Assembly (NCBI GenBank): GCA_025966365.1
Contig: JAICWV010000023.1
Location: 1 to 32,840, forward strand
Length of the DNA: 32,840 nt
Source of the DNA: Chloroflexota bacterium
GTDB lineage: Bacteria; Chloroflexota; UBA5177
Reading direction: 5' to 3'
Shown: positions 24,008 to 32,840 of the stretch, piece after piece
How the letters are laid out: the number at the start of each line of letters is the position of its first letter
Numbering within the stretch: the first letter of the stretch is position 1
Translations under genes and position numbers: made by a program
The notes under the pieces: model-generated
What the model saw: only the letters and a program-made list of their open reading frames with translations
Database searches by the model: none
What the model was told of the DNA's origin: nothing

Positions 24008-24760
24008 CTACCCGACGCCCGGGGGGAGGAGCCCCGCGGTCAGGCGCTGGCGCACGGCCTCGAACAGCGCAACGGAGCCCGCCACCGAGGCATTGAGACT
24101 TTCGGTTGGGCCAATCATCGGCAGGCGCGCCAGAAAGTCGCAGTGCTCCCGTGTCAAGCGACGCAGACCGGATTCCTCTCCACCGACTACCAGCGCCGAC
24201 GGGACAGTCAGGTCGACATCGTAGACGAGTGTCTCTGCCTGGCCGTCCAGCCCGGTGATCCACATCCCATGTGCTCGCACCTGCTCCATGGCGCGGACAA
24301 GATTGGGCGCCTCGGCGATGAGCAGGTGGTGAACGGCACCCGCCGAGGTCTTTGCCACCGCGCCCGTCAACGGCGCCGATCGCCTCCCGGTCATGATCAC
24401 CCCGGTAACGCCGGCCGCGCTGGCGGTGCGAAGGAGGGCGCCCACGTTGTGCGGGTCCTGGACCTGATCGAGCAGCAGAAGGAGCGGGACGTGCTCCGTC
24501 TGGCCCAGCACCTGCTGAAGCGGGACCGTGAGCGGTCTGGACATGCGGGCAATCACGCCCTGGAGATTCTCGTCCGGAACCAGGCGCCCAAGCTCGTCGG
24601 CAGGAACCTCCCTCAACGGAACGCCGGCCTTCTCCGCGGTGCGGACGATCTCGTCGAGTACCGGGGCAGGGCGCCGATCGGCTGCCAGGAGGACGGAATG
24701 AACCGCCCCGGCTCGCAGGGCTTCAAGCACCGGGTGCCGTCCCCACACCCAGCCGCTCAT
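24008..24760 (-). CDS. rlmB: 23S rRNA 2'-O-methyltransferase, RlmB/TrmH (SpoU) family
   Basis: A 250-residue SPOUT methyltransferase. N-terminal L30e-like substrate-binding part (about 1-80) begins GWVWGRHPVLEALRAG. SpoU motifs: DQVQDPHNVGALLRTASAAG (98-117, N105 and R111), VVGGEESGLRRL (191-202, E195/E196) and LPMIGPTESLNASVAGSVAL (213-232). RlmB methylates the 2'-O of G2251 (E. coli numbering); TrmH-type relatives cannot be fully excluded. ATG 24758-24760 overlaps the ispF stop by one base (TAATG). It lies at the end of the clpC-radA-ispDF cluster, as relatives do in Bacillota. It ends 14 nt before tRNA-Thr. Confidence 0.93.
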   Translation of the reverse strand: MSGWVWGRHPVLEALRAGAVHSVLLAADRRPAPVLDEIVRTAEKAGVPLREVPADELGRLVPDENLQGVIARMSRPLTVPLQQVLGQTEHVPLLLLLDQVQDPHNVGALLRTASAAGVTGVIMTGRRSAPLTGAVAKTSAGAVHHLLIAEAPNLVRAMEQVRAHGMWITGLDGQAETLVYDVDLTVPSALVVGGEESGLRRLTREHCDFLARLPMIGPTESLNASVAGSVALFEAVRQRLTAGLLPPGVG

Positions 24761-25227
24761 TACCGAAGCAGGGCCACAGCGCGCGCGCTGATTGCTTCGC
24801 GCCGTCCCTCCGGACCCAGCCCCTCGTTGGTTGTGGCTTTGATGCCGATGGCGTCGGGAGCGACTCCGAGCACGGCTGATATTCTCTTCCTCATGTCGGC
24901 GATATGCGGCCCGACGCGCGGCGATTCGGCGACCACGACGAGATCAACGTTCTCGACTTCAAACCCGGCGCCCGAGATGATGTCACGCACGCGGGCCAGG
25001 AGGTCCAGACTGGCCGCACCCCGGTAGCGCTCGTCATCGGGGGGGAAGTGGTGCCCGATGTCTCCGAGAGCGGCGGCGCCAAGGAGAGCATCCATGAGCG
25101 CATGCAGCACGACATCCGCATCGGAGTGCCCCTCAAGGCCGGCTTCGGCCGGAATCTCCACGCCGCCGAGCCACAACTTGCGGCCGACTGACAATCGGTG
25201 GATGTCATATCCGATGCCGACGCGCAT
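24760..25227 (-). CDS. ispF: 2-C-methyl-D-erythritol 2,4-cyclodiphosphate synthase
   Basis: A 155-residue trimeric metalloenzyme of the MEP isoprenoid pathway; it cyclises CDP-ME 2-phosphate. Metal ligands D8, H10 (VGIGYDIHRL) and H42 (SDADVVLHALMDALLGA) are at the positions seen in E. coli. GDIGHHFPPDD, NVDLVVVAESPRVGPH and KATTNEGLGPEGR are family signatures. ATG 25225-25227 overlaps the ispD stop (TGATG), so the preceding TTG is not used. The final residues touch the rlmB start. ispD and ispF adjacency is usual and the genes are co-regulated. Products would feed the polyprenol carriers used by the glycosyltransferases. Confidence 0.97.
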   Translation of the reverse strand: MRVGIGYDIHRLSVGRKLWLGGVEIPAEAGLEGHSDADVVLHALMDALLGAAALGDIGHHFPPDDERYRGAASLDLLARVRDIISGAGFEVENVDLVVVAESPRVGPHIADMRKRISAVLGVAPDAIGIKATTNEGLGPEGRREAISARAVALLR

Positions 25228-25898
25228 CAAGCCGTCAAACGCCGGTCGATGAGTATCTCAGCGAGCGCGAGATCGTCGGATGTGGTGATCTTGATGTTCC
25301 AGGACTCGCCGGGAAATACCGCGACGATCTCGCCGGCCGCTTCCAGCGCGGCTGCATCGTCGGTGAGCGGCCGATCGCCTGCCGCTCTGTGGGAGGACAG
25401 AAGAGCCGCCGTGTCGAACACCTGTGGTGTTTGCGCGAGCCGAAGCGTGGTGCGGTCAACTGTGTTCACGATGACTCCATTATCCACGCGCTTGACGGTG
25501 TCGGGAATCGGCAGGACCGGAATTGCCCCCCGGGCCGGACCGAGATGCGACAGACCCGCGTGGAGCAACGCGGGCGAGGCAAGCGGACGGGCCGCGTCAT
25601 GCACGGCCACAGCGGAACAGCCATCGAGCGCACTGATACCGCGCAAGACTGAGTCGCGCCGCTCGGCGCCGCCCGGAACCAGTGTCAGGCCGGGAAAGGT
25701 GGGGAGTAGCGCCGTCCGCGCTCTGTCTATCATGTCGGGCCGCACCACCACCACGGTCTTGAAGGCGTGTGGAGCGAGGCTGCGCAGCGAGTGGCACAGG
25801 ATGGGCTCGCCACGCAGCGATGCCCAGACCTTGTCCGTTCCTCCCATCCTCGTGCTCCATCCAGCCGCCACGATGACCAGTCCCAGCTGCGGTATCAC
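25227..25898 (-). CDS. ispD: 2-C-methyl-D-erythritol 4-phosphate cytidylyltransferase
   Basis: A 223-residue MEP-pathway enzyme that forms CDP-ME from MEP and CTP. Nucleotidyltransferase fold: VIVAAGWSTRMGGTDKVW (9-26) is the P-loop-like region, where the usual PKqf is replaced by DKVW. AVHDAARPL, QTPQVFDTAALL, LTDDAAALEAAG and IKITTSDDLALAE are IspD signatures. The start is GTG 25896-25898, overlapping the stop of the YacL-like gene (GTGA). Slight divergence at the N-terminal motif is worth noting but all other motifs are kept. Confidence 0.95.
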   Translation of the reverse strand: MIPQLGLVIVAAGWSTRMGGTDKVWASLRGEPILCHSLRSLAPHAFKTVVVVRPDMIDRARTALLPTFPGLTLVPGGAERRDSVLRGISALDGCSAVAVHDAARPLASPALLHAGLSHLGPARGAIPVLPIPDTVKRVDNGVIVNTVDRTTLRLAQTPQVFDTAALLSSHRAAGDRPLTDDAAALEAAGEIVAVFPGESWNIKITTSDDLALAEILIDRRLTA

Positions 25899-26932
25899 TC
25901 GCGCAGTGTCCCCCTCAGCTGGGCAAAAATCATCCGTCCTGCGACCGTCTGCAAGACGCGCGTCACCACGATCTCGATTTCCTCGTGCAGGTGGGCGCGG
26001 CCGTTCTCAACCACGATCATGGTTCCATCGTCGAGGTAGCCGACGCCCTGGTTGTACTCCTTGCCCTCCTGGATGATCCGGACTGCCATCTCCTCCCCGG
26101 GGAGCACCACTGGCTTGAGAGCGTTCGCCAGCTCATTGACGTTGAGGACGGTGACGCCCTGCAGCTCAGCGACCCGGTTGAGATTGAAATCGTTGGTAAT
26201 GATGGGGCAGTCCAGCTGGCGGCCAAGCTTGACCAGCTTGCTGTCGACGTCGGGAATATCACGCGGGTCCGCGTCCGATATTTCGACCGGAGCGGTCGAT
26301 TCCTTTTGTAGCCGGTTAAGGATCTCCAGGCCTCGGCGTCCTCGGTTGCGCTTGAGCGGATCGGGCGAGTCGGCGACATGCTGCAATTCGACGAGGACAA
26401 ATCTCGGCACCAGCAGGGTTCCGCGGAGGAAGCCGGTCTGGGCCAGATCGAGGATACGGCCGTCGATGATGGAGCTGGTGTCGACCAGGATCGGTGCCGG
26501 CCCCACCTCGTCGCTATGCCCGAGCCGGCCCTGGACGAAGCCCGTGATCTCCCGTCCTCGCGTCAGAAAGAGCGAGATGCCGAGGTAGGCACACGTGACG
26601 GCGGCGATCGCCGGAAGCGTGTGGCCGAGCCAGTAGGGCAGGAATGAGAGCGGGTAGGCGAGGAGGGCAGCGACGATGAGACCGAGAATAAGACCGATAA
26701 TGCCGACAAGAAGATCCAGTAACGGGGTGCGTGCCGCCAGGTGAATAAAGAACCTGTATGGGCGTCCGATGATGATCGGCGACGCCGCCAGGCCGACGAT
26801 CGCTCCGATGATGATGCCCAGGATAGCGTTGCGAACCTGCTGCGAGCCGGACCCGAGCAGACTTCCCACCTGCCATCCCACCAGGGCGAACACCACCGTT
26901 CCGACCGCCCGAACAACGAGCCCGGATTTCAC
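25895..26932 (-). CDS. YacL-like membrane PIN/TRAM-domain protein
   Basis: A 345-residue protein with four membrane segments (about 5-25, 35-55, 70-95, 105-124), a PIN ribonuclease-like domain (148-265) and a C-terminal TRAM RNA-binding domain (about 277-340). PIN acidic residues: D151 in LVDTSSIIDGR, E182 in LVELQHVAD, D230 in DVDSKL and D248 in ITNDFNLNR. This matches YacL of Bacillota, whose gene also lies next to ispD and radA; the RNA target is unknown. GTG 26930-26932 has GGAGG 6 nt upstream. It is preceded by a 132-nt gap containing a strong hairpin and overlaps ispD by 4 nt. The usual disA gene between radA and yacL is absent. Confidence 0.93.
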   Translation of the reverse strand: MKSGLVVRAVGTVVFALVGWQVGSLLGSGSQQVRNAILGIIIGAIVGLAASPIIIGRPYRFFIHLAARTPLLDLLVGIIGLILGLIVAALLAYPLSFLPYWLGHTLPAIAAVTCAYLGISLFLTRGREITGFVQGRLGHSDEVGPAPILVDTSSIIDGRILDLAQTGFLRGTLLVPRFVLVELQHVADSPDPLKRNRGRRGLEILNRLQKESTAPVEISDADPRDIPDVDSKLVKLGRQLDCPIITNDFNLNRVAELQGVTVLNVNELANALKPVVLPGEEMAVRIIQEGKEYNQGVGYLDDGTMIVVENGRAHLHEEIEIVVTRVLQTVAGRMIFAQLRGTLRE

Positions 26933-26980
26933 GGTGTCCCTCCTCTGAAGGTGAATTGCGGTACCCAGGAAATGCGCGAA

Positions 26981-27012
26981 GGCGGCCCGGCCGATCTTGT
27001 CGGCCTGCCGCC
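26981..27012 (-). other. Strong hairpin between radA and the YacL-like gene
   Basis: Stem GGCGG/CCGCC (26981-26985 with 27008-27012) and inner stem GGCCGA/TCGGCC (26989-26994 with 27000-27005), a 5-base loop and a small internal loop. There is no U-run after it on the minus strand, so it is a possible RNA-stability or partial-termination element rather than a classical terminator. Confidence 0.45.
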
Positions 27013-27064
27013 CACCAGAGCCAAACCAACCTGGTCAGTGACTGCACGATGCTTCTCACCGCGC

Positions 27065-28435
27065 TCAGGACTTCATGCAGCCGGTCGCTTCGATCGCGTC
27101 CAGGACCGACCCCACACCGATGACCTGCCCCGCGGCCCCCTGGAGGTCCCGCAGGTTTCGCTCCGGCACGATACAGCGTTCGAACCCGAGTTTGTGGGCC
27201 TCGTTGACGCGCTGGCGAATCTGATTGACTGACCGAACCTCTCCTCCGAGTCCAACCTCGCCGATCACGGCGGTTTCACTGATTGGAGTATCGGACAGAC
27301 TGGAGGCAATAGCAAGACACGCGGCAAGATCGGAAGCCGGCTCGCTCAGCCGCATTCCCCCCACCACGTTGACGTACACATCCTGAGTACCGAGAGAGAG
27401 GCCGGCGCGCTTGCTCAAAACCGCGGTGAGCAAGATTAACCGATTCATATCCATGCCGTTTGCGGTGCGCCGGGGCAAACCGAAATGCGTCGGCGTGACC
27501 AGCGCCTGCAGCTCGACAAGGAGCGGTCGCGAGCCTTCAAGGGTCACGGCAACGACCGAGCCCGCGCTCTGGGACTCACGCTCGGAGAGAAAGGCGGCGG
27601 ACGGATTGGTGACCTCGGAAAGACCGGCGTCCTGCATGTCGAAGACGCCGACTTCATGCGTGGCGCCGAAGCGGTTTTTGACGCCTCGAAGCAGTCTGTA
27701 GGCGTGGAAGTGATCGCCTTCGAGGTAGAGGACGGTATCGACCATATGTTCGAGTACCTTGGGTCCCGCCAGGTTGCCTTCTTTGGTGACGTGTCCGACC
27801 AGGAACGTGGCAATGCCCTGCAGTTTGGCCAGACGCGTCAGCCTGGCGGTTGATTCCCGCACCTGGCCCACGCTGCCGGACGGTGACTCGAGGGCCGACG
27901 TCTGCATGGTCTGAATCGAATCCACGACGAGCAGCGCCGGGTTCAGCTCGGTGGCGAAGCCGAGGATCGCGTCCACGTCCGTCTCAGAAAGGATGTAGAG
28001 GTCGGGCGAGATCGCGGTCAGCCGCTCGGCGCGCAGCTTGACCTGCTCGGCCGATTCTTCGCCGGTGGCATACAGAACAGGACCACAGTGGGTGGCGACC
28101 AGATTGCTGACCTGCAGCAATAGCGTGGACTTGCCGATTCCGGGATCGCCGCCCAGGAGCACCAGCGAGCCGGGGACGATACCACCCCCCAGTACGCGGT
28201 TGAACTCTTCGAGGGGCACCTGAAGTCGCCGGTAGGCGATGCTCTCGACGTCGGCCAGCGGTACCGGAGCGGCAGATGACGATGCGACCCGCGGGAACCC
28301 GGATCGGGTTCCCGCGGGTCGATCGATCGTCTCTACCAGAGAATTCCAGCTCCCACACCCCGGACACCGGCCGTACCCGGTCGGATACTGCCCGCCGCAC
28401 TGCTGGCAGACGAACTTGGTATGGGTCTTCGGCAT
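27065..28435 (-). CDS. radA: DNA repair protein RadA/Sms
   Basis: A 456-residue RecA-related DNA helicase/ATPase that helps process recombination intermediates. Zinc finger C10-C13-C24-C27 (VCQQCGGQYP, GRCPGCGSW), Walker A GGDPGIGKST (95-104), Walker B LLVVDSIQTM, the RadA motif KNRFG (253-257) and a Lon-protease-like C-terminal domain (about 350-450, without the catalytic Ser of Lon). Length and domain order match the family. ATG 28433-28435 overlaps the clpC stop by one base (TGATG), with GGAAGG upstream. clpC-radA adjacency is a widely conserved arrangement. Confidence 0.97.
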   Translation of the reverse strand: MPKTHTKFVCQQCGGQYPTGYGRCPGCGSWNSLVETIDRPAGTRSGFPRVASSSAAPVPLADVESIAYRRLQVPLEEFNRVLGGGIVPGSLVLLGGDPGIGKSTLLLQVSNLVATHCGPVLYATGEESAEQVKLRAERLTAISPDLYILSETDVDAILGFATELNPALLVVDSIQTMQTSALESPSGSVGQVRESTARLTRLAKLQGIATFLVGHVTKEGNLAGPKVLEHMVDTVLYLEGDHFHAYRLLRGVKNRFGATHEVGVFDMQDAGLSEVTNPSAAFLSERESQSAGSVVAVTLEGSRPLLVELQALVTPTHFGLPRRTANGMDMNRLILLTAVLSKRAGLSLGTQDVYVNVVGGMRLSEPASDLAACLAIASSLSDTPISETAVIGEVGLGGEVRSVNQIRQRVNEAHKLGFERCIVPERNLRDLQGAAGQVIGVGSVLDAIEATGCMKS

Positions 28436-30939
28436 CAGCCTTCCGCTTCGGCGACGGTGAGTTCGCGGGTCTCCTGCCCCTCTGGGATGAGATCGATGCC
28501 CTCATCAGTACGCTCGACTACCACGCGCGAGCCGGTCGGGAACTTGCCCTGAAGCATGCCCTCGGCCAGCGGATCTTCGACCAGGTTCTGGATGGTCCGG
28601 CGCAGCGGACGCGCGCCGTAGGTGGGATCAAAGCCCTGCTCCACGAGGTAATCCTTGGCCTCCGGCGTGACGTCCAGCTCGATCTGCTGCTCGATCAGCT
28701 GCGACTTGACGCGAGCCAGCAGGAGATCGGCGATCTGATGGACTTCAGGCTGCGTCAGCGCCCTGAAGACGATGGTGGCGTCGATCCGGTTCAGGAACTC
28801 CGGCTTGAAGGTGTTTTTCAGCTCGTTCATGATTCGCTTGATCATCTCGTCGTGCTGCTGCTGGAACGCCTTCTCGTCGTCCTGGCCCGAGCGCTTCACG
28901 CTGAAGCCGATTCGCGCCTCCTGATTGAGGAGGTGGGCACCGACATTCGAGGTCATGATGATGATGGTGTTGCGGAAGTCAACTGCGCGTCCCTTGGCGT
29001 CGGTCAGGCGGCCATCTTCAAGGATCTGCAGCAGGATGTTGAACACCTCCGGATGCGCCTTCTCGATCTCGTCGAGCAGGATGACCGAGTACGATTTTCT
29101 GCGCACGGCCTCGGTCAGCTGGCCGCCTTCTTCGTAGCCGACGTACCCAGGAGGCGCGCCTACCAGCCGGGCCACCGAGTGCCGCTCCATGAACTCCGAC
29201 ATGTCGATCTTTATAAGCGCTTCCTCACTGCCGAACATGAACTCGGCGAGCGTTTTGGCCAGCTCGGACTTGCCAACGCCGGTGGGACCAAGGAAGATGA
29301 AGCTGCCGATCGGACGTCTTGGGTCTTTCAGCCCGGTTCGGGCCCGGCGCACGGCACTGGACACGGTCGAGATTGCCTCGTCCTGTCCGATGACGCGCTT
29401 GTGCAGAGCGCCCTCCATCTCCAGCAACCGCGCCGACTCCTCCTGCGCGATGCGCATGACGGGGATGCCCGTCCACATTGCGACGACCTGGGCCACATCC
29501 TCTTCACTGACCTCGAGCTGGTCGGTTGACTGCTGGGTGTGCCATCCCTGCTCCAGTTCCACGATCCGGTCGCGCAGCTTCTGCTCGTCGTCGCGCAGCT
29601 GTGCTGCCAGCTCGTACTGCTGGTCCTGAATGGCGCCGTCCTTCTTCTCCTGGATATTCTCCAGGTCCTTCATGGCGTCCTTGAGGTTCTGGGGAGCAAC
29701 CGCGCGGCGCATGCGGACACGGGACGACGCTTCATCGATCAGATCGATGGCTTTATCGGGCATGAAGCGATCGGTAATGTAGCGCTCCGCCATCTCGGCG
29801 GCCCCCTTTAGCGCGTTATCCGTGATCTTGAGCCGGTGGTGCTCCTCGAATCGCTCGCGCAGCCCGCGCAGGATCTCGATGGTTTCCTCCACGGTCGGCT
29901 CGCGAACGGTGATTGGCTGGAAGCGGCGCTCCAGCGCCGCGTCGCGCTCGATGTACTTGCGATATTCGTCGAGGGTGGTCGCGCCGATCGTCTGAATCTC
30001 ACCACGCGAGAGCGCGGGCTTCAGGATGTTGGCGGCGTCCACTGCCCCCTCGGCTGCGCCTGCTCCCACGATGGTGTGCAGCTCGTCAATAAAGAGCACG
30101 CAGTCGCCGGAGGAGCGGATCTCCTCGATGATCTTCTTCAGTCGTTCCTCGAACTCACCGCGATACTTCGTGCCGGCGACGAGAGAGCCGATGTCGAGGG
30201 TCAGGAGACGCTTGCCCAGGAGATTCTCCGGGACTTCGCCGCTGACAATTCGCTGCGCCAGGCCCTCCACGATCGCGGTCTTGCCCACCCCGGGCTCACC
30301 AATGAGGGCGGGATTGTTCTTGCGGCGGCGGGAGAGGACCTGCAGGACGCGCTCGATCTCGCCGTCGCGGCCGACGATAGGATCGAGCTGCTGGGCGCGG
30401 GCCTGAGCGGTCAGGTCGATGCCGAGCTGGTCAATGGTAGGTGTCTTGCTGCTGCGCCGCTCGCCGGCATGCGGGCCGGAGCCAGACTGCGTGAGGACTT
30501 TGATGACCTCGGAGCGAACCTTCTCCAGGTTCACGCCCAGGCTTTCAAGGACACCGGCGGCGATGCCTTCACCCTCGCGGATGAGGCCAAGAAGGAGATG
30601 CTCGGTTCCGATGTAATGATGCCCGAGCCGGCGCGCCTCGTCGACCGCAAGCTCGATGACCTTCTTGGCCCGGGGCGTGAGGCCGATCTCACCCTGCACC
30701 GTTCGCTCGCCGCGGCCGATGATGAATTCCACGGCGCTGCGAACCTTGGTCAGCTCGATGCCGAGGTTGGAGAGAACCTTGGCCGCCACACCCTCGCCCT
30801 CACGCACGAGGCCCAGCAGGAGATGCTCGGTTCCAATGTAGTTATGGTTAAAGCGCTGCGCTTCTTCCTGAGCCAGAGTCAGGACTTTGCGGGCACGCTC
30901 GGTAAATCGATCAAAGCTGTTGCTGCCGCTGTTTTGCAT
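28435..30939 (-). CDS. clpC: ATP-dependent Clp protease ATP-binding subunit ClpC
   Basis: An 834-residue AAA+ unfoldase that feeds ClpP. Two Clp-N repeats (about 10-72 and 85-147, each with HLLLGLxREGEG), D1 AAA with Walker A GEPGVGKT (214-221) and VLFIDELHT, a UVR-type middle region (about 415-460), D2 AAA with Walker A GPTGVGKS (551-558) and [10 protein letters not shown], and the ClpP-binding loop ARIGFSV. It ends in an acidic tail. All motifs are intact. The ATG at 30937-30939 has no strong Shine-Dalgarno. It follows rpsA by 64 nt without a clear promoter. No ctsR, mcsA or mcsB genes are linked, unlike Bacillus. Confidence 0.97.
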   Translation of the reverse strand: MQNSGSNSFDRFTERARKVLTLAQEEAQRFNHNYIGTEHLLLGLVREGEGVAAKVLSNLGIELTKVRSAVEFIIGRGERTVQGEIGLTPRAKKVIELAVDEARRLGHHYIGTEHLLLGLIREGEGIAAGVLESLGVNLEKVRSEVIKVLTQSGSGPHAGERRSSKTPTIDQLGIDLTAQARAQQLDPIVGRDGEIERVLQVLSRRRKNNPALIGEPGVGKTAIVEGLAQRIVSGEVPENLLGKRLLTLDIGSLVAGTKYRGEFEERLKKIIEEIRSSGDCVLFIDELHTIVGAGAAEGAVDAANILKPALSRGEIQTIGATTLDEYRKYIERDAALERRFQPITVREPTVEETIEILRGLRERFEEHHRLKITDNALKGAAEMAERYITDRFMPDKAIDLIDEASSRVRMRRAVAPQNLKDAMKDLENIQEKKDGAIQDQQYELAAQLRDDEQKLRDRIVELEQGWHTQQSTDQLEVSEEDVAQVVAMWTGIPVMRIAQEESARLLEMEGALHKRVIGQDEAISTVSSAVRRARTGLKDPRRPIGSFIFLGPTGVGKSELAKTLAEFMFGSEEALIKIDMSEFMERHSVARLVGAPPGYVGYEEGGQLTEAVRRKSYSVILLDEIEKAHPEVFNILLQILEDGRLTDAKGRAVDFRNTIIIMTSNVGAHLLNQEARIGFSVKRSGQDDEKAFQQQHDEMIKRIMNELKNTFKPEFLNRIDATIVFRALTQPEVHQIADLLLARVKSQLIEQQIELDVTPEAKDYLVEQGFDPTYGARPLRRTIQNLVEDPLAEGMLQGKFPTGSRVVVERTDEGIDLIPEGQETRELTVAEAEG

Positions 30940-31003
30940 ATGGGTGTATCCGATCCGATGATGACGCGATGGTGGGTGCGCTGGCCGGGGACTACGACCT
31001 CGC

Positions 31004-32473
31004 CTAGTGCTGGTCGGCGGCCTGGCTGGTAGCAGAAGCTACCTCGGCGGCCTGGTCCTCGGTCTGCGGCAATTCTTCTTCGGATACAGGGGATGCATCC
31101 TCCGAAGCAACGGCCCCGTTGCTCGCCGGACTCTCGTCCTGGGCTTGGGGCTCGGACTCGACAGCAGGGCTGTCCTGCATGTCGGTAACGGCGGAAGCGG
31201 GCTGCTCCTCGCCGAAGTTTGTCTCGGCGTACGAGGCAAGTTCGGGGGCGAATGATGCGGTGTCGTCGAAGTCACCGTAGCTGCCGCCGTAATATTGCGG
31301 CTCCTGTGCCTGGCGGGCGCTGAGCCCGAGTCGGCGGCGCTGGCTATTGATGTGAATGATCTTGGCCGGAAGGACCTGGCCTTCCTGCACCACCTGGGCG
31401 GGATCGGTCACCGGCCGGTCGGTCAGCTCGCTCAGGTGGATGAGGCCTTCCAGCCCCTCGTGGACCTTGGCGAAGGCGCCAAACTTGGCGAGCTTGGTGA
31501 TGGTCGCTTCCACGACCTGGCCGATATGGTAGTCCTGCTCGACCGTGTCCCACGGATCCGGCAGGGCACGCTTCAGGCTGAGCGCGATCTTCTTGGTCTC
31601 GCGATCGACAGTCAGCACCATCACGTCGACATCCTGACCGACGCGCAGAACCTCGCTCGGGTGGTTGACCCGGTTATACGAGAGCTCGGAGACGTGGACG
31701 AGACCATCTGCTCCGCCGAGGTCCACGAAGGCGCCGAAGGTGGTGATGTTGCTGACCTGTCCGTGCCTTATCTGCCCGGGCTGGAGGTTTTCCATCAGCT
31801 CATCTTTGCGCTGGGTGCGCCGCTCTTGAACGGCGGCACGCTCGGAGAGGATGAGCCGGTTTCGATGCCGGTTGATCTCGATAACTTTGAGAGGAAGGGA
31901 GCGTCCGACCATGGCGGTCAACGTCTGGGTGACTTCCTCGTTCTCGCCCTCCTGGCGGGACACGTTGCGTAGGTCGAGCACCTGAGAGACGGGCACGAAG
32001 CCGCGAACTCCCAGGACGTCGACGATCAGGCCGCCTTTGTTGAATTCAACCACCGGCGCCTCGACGATCCCGCCATGCTGGTAGATCTCTTCAATCTCGC
32101 GCCATGCCCGCTCGATGCGAGCGCGGCGCAGGGAGAGAAGGGCATGTCCCTCTTGCCCTTCGGGCTGGATCACGACGACCAGGATGCGGTCGCCCACGTG
32201 CAGATCGGGCATGGGTTCGCCCTCGCCGGCGAGCTCGCGAGCCGGAATCAGTCCTTCCGACTTCAGGCCCACATCAACCAAGACCTCATCCTGATCGACA
32301 CGCACGACCGTGCCTTCAACGGTCTCGCCGCGATGGAGGCGACGGAAGGCATAGTCGCTTTCCCGCAGCAGATCCTCCATGCCGAGCTCCTGCTCGGGAG
32401 GTGCGTCTGCTGCGTGGGGCTGCACATCCTCCTGGCTGAAGGATGTGTCGGTTCCCCGGTGGTCGATATCCAT
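31004..32473 (-). CDS. rpsA: 30S ribosomal protein S1 homolog
   Basis: A 489-residue RNA-binding protein with four S1 (OB-fold) repeats: about 49-117, 134-210, 234-302 and 317-385 (for example [20 protein letters not shown] and [20 protein letters not shown]). It binds mRNA at the 30S subunit to help initiation. The four-repeat form plus an acidic, Gln/Ser-rich C-terminal tail (about 400-489) is usual outside Proteobacteria, where six repeats are common. ATG 32471-32473 has AAAGGAG 5 nt upstream; an earlier in-frame ATG lies in the leader. The promoter is at 32579-32607. The leader has two hairpins, one ending just upstream of the Shine-Dalgarno, which may allow autoregulation. clpC lies 64 nt downstream. 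Confidence 0.95.
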   Translation of the reverse strand: MDIDHRGTDTSFSQEDVQPHAADAPPEQELGMEDLLRESDYAFRRLHRGETVEGTVVRVDQDEVLVDVGLKSEGLIPARELAGEGEPMPDLHVGDRILVVVIQPEGQEGHALLSLRRARIERAWREIEEIYQHGGIVEAPVVEFNKGGLIVDVLGVRGFVPVSQVLDLRNVSRQEGENEEVTQTLTAMVGRSLPLKVIEINRHRNRLILSERAAVQERRTQRKDELMENLQPGQIRHGQVSNITTFGAFVDLGGADGLVHVSELSYNRVNHPSEVLRVGQDVDVMVLTVDRETKKIALSLKRALPDPWDTVEQDYHIGQVVEATITKLAKFGAFAKVHEGLEGLIHLSELTDRPVTDPAQVVQEGQVLPAKIIHINSQRRRLGLSARQAQEPQYYGGSYGDFDDTASFAPELASYAETNFGEEQPASAVTDMQDSPAVESEPQAQDESPASNGAVASEDASPVSEEELPQTEDQAAEVASATSQAADQH

Positions 32474-32489
32474 GATTCTCCTTTGAGCG

Positions 32490-32564
32490 CTCGGGACGTA
32501 AGATTCAGGTCTCCCGAGAGGTCCCCTATATACCATAGGCCCAGGAGATTACGCATCCCTGGGC
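32490..32564 (-). promoter_or_regulatory. Two hairpins in the rpsA leader
   Basis: GCCCAGG/CCTGGGC (32539-32545 with 32558-32564) and CTCGGGA/TCCCGAG (32490-32496 with 32512-32518) form 7-bp stems in the 5' UTR; the second ends about 7 nt before the AAAGGAG. E. coli S1 represses its own mRNA through leader structure, so a similar role is possible here. Confidence 0.4.
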
Positions 32565-32578
32565 TCTCAGGCACCCCG

Positions 32579-32607
32579 AGTATATCAAAGAAAAGACCGG
32601 TCGTAAA
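32579..32607 (-). promoter_or_regulatory. Sigma-70-type promoter of rpsA
   Basis: On the minus strand TTTACG (32602-32607), a 17-bp spacer and TATACT (32579-32584) place transcription start near 32572 and give a leader of about 98 nt before the ATG. Confidence 0.65.
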
Positions 32608-32840
32608 GGCTTCCCGACGCTTTCCTTGACATAACTGAGAGGGTCGACGGATGGCACATACGGCACAGGATGTAGTGAACGTCCTGTCTCATTGAAGGTA
32701 AAAAGAACCCGTTCTGGCAGCGGCCGATCGTCCCACCCGGGTAGACCGGGCAGTATTGTAGGTGCAGCGGCGTTTCACGACCGTGATCGGGACGGGAACG
32801 GGTGGGTCCACCGCGCTGAAAGCCACCAGAACGGGGTCGA
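32608..32840. other. Right-hand edge without a supportable gene
   Basis: About 230 bases upstream of rpsA. Short open readings exist on both strands (for example a 49-codon minus-strand frame ending at 32689) but none has recognisable motifs, and several frames are open at once as expected in GC-rich DNA. TTGACA at 32626-32631 (plus) has no matching -10. It could be the 3' end of a gene outside the window. Confidence 0.3.

Noticed and set aside
25198-26076. Long plus-strand reading opposite ispD and the YacL-like gene
   Set aside because: Shadow of strongly supported minus-strand genes; Ser/Arg/Pro-rich translation without motifs.
32626-32654. Plus-strand promoter starting with TTGACA and a 14-codon reading at 32651
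   Set aside because: No -10 at 16-18 bp, no Shine-Dalgarno and no similarity to any known peptide.
32689-32838. 3' end of a minus-strand gene at the right edge
   Set aside because: Open but motif-free; at least two other frames are also open, so coding cannot be supported.

Overview
The window is GC-rich bacterial chromosome. The best guess is a monoderm of the Chloroflexota / Candidatus Dormibacterota type. Evidence for this: a Tad pilus locus with no outer-membrane secretin, a secreted protein with long Pro-Thr linkers, several GT-C membrane glycosyltransferases, and a clpC-radA-PIN/TRAM-ispD-ispF-rlmB order like that of Bacillota and relatives. The phylum is inference; the gene content is read from the sequence.

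Layout. 1-520 (minus): tRNA-Tyr, tRNA-Thr(GGT) and the 5' end of tuf, with a promoter and a hairpin terminator packed between the two tRNAs. 553-7330: a Tad/Flp pilus locus, with a prepilin peptidase on plus and cpaE, tadC, tadB, cpaF, cpaB and flp on minus. flp has its own terminator and a possibly structured leader. 7534-15581: an envelope-glycosylation block of four minus-strand polytopic GT-C or GT87-type proteins, a small DUF5658-like protein (plus), a PIG-V-like mannosyltransferase (minus) and a divergent GT2 polyprenyl-phosphate sugar synthase (plus). 15607-21811: a DUF192 protein coupled to a large secreted M23 peptidase with tandem beta-type repeats. Opposite it lies a large secreted Pro-Thr-linker protein; a 27-bp dyad sits between the two promoters. 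21819-23993 (minus): a NarL-type regulator, an HD-domain protein, Hsp20 and tRNA-Thr(TGT). 24008-32473 (minus): rlmB, ispF, ispD, a YacL-like PIN/TRAM protein, radA, clpC and rpsA, largely coupled by 1-4 nt overlaps. The last 230 bases hold no gene I can support.

How it may fit together. The prepilin peptidase processes Flp, CpaF with TadB/TadC assembles it, CpaE positions the machine and CpaB is an accessory. The adjoining GT2 and GT-C enzymes are what a lipid-linked sugar pathway acting outside the membrane needs, so pilin or envelope glycosylation is a reasonable but unproven inference. The two large secreted proteins look like cell-surface products under possible shared control. The right half is housekeeping.

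Nothing here is clearly a new defence or mobile system; no CRISPR, transposase or phage genes were seen. The more unusual signals are the CpaE pseudo-receiver (Asp to Glu), the repeat architecture of the M23 protein, the dyad between the secreted-protein genes, and several structured leaders and intergenic hairpins.
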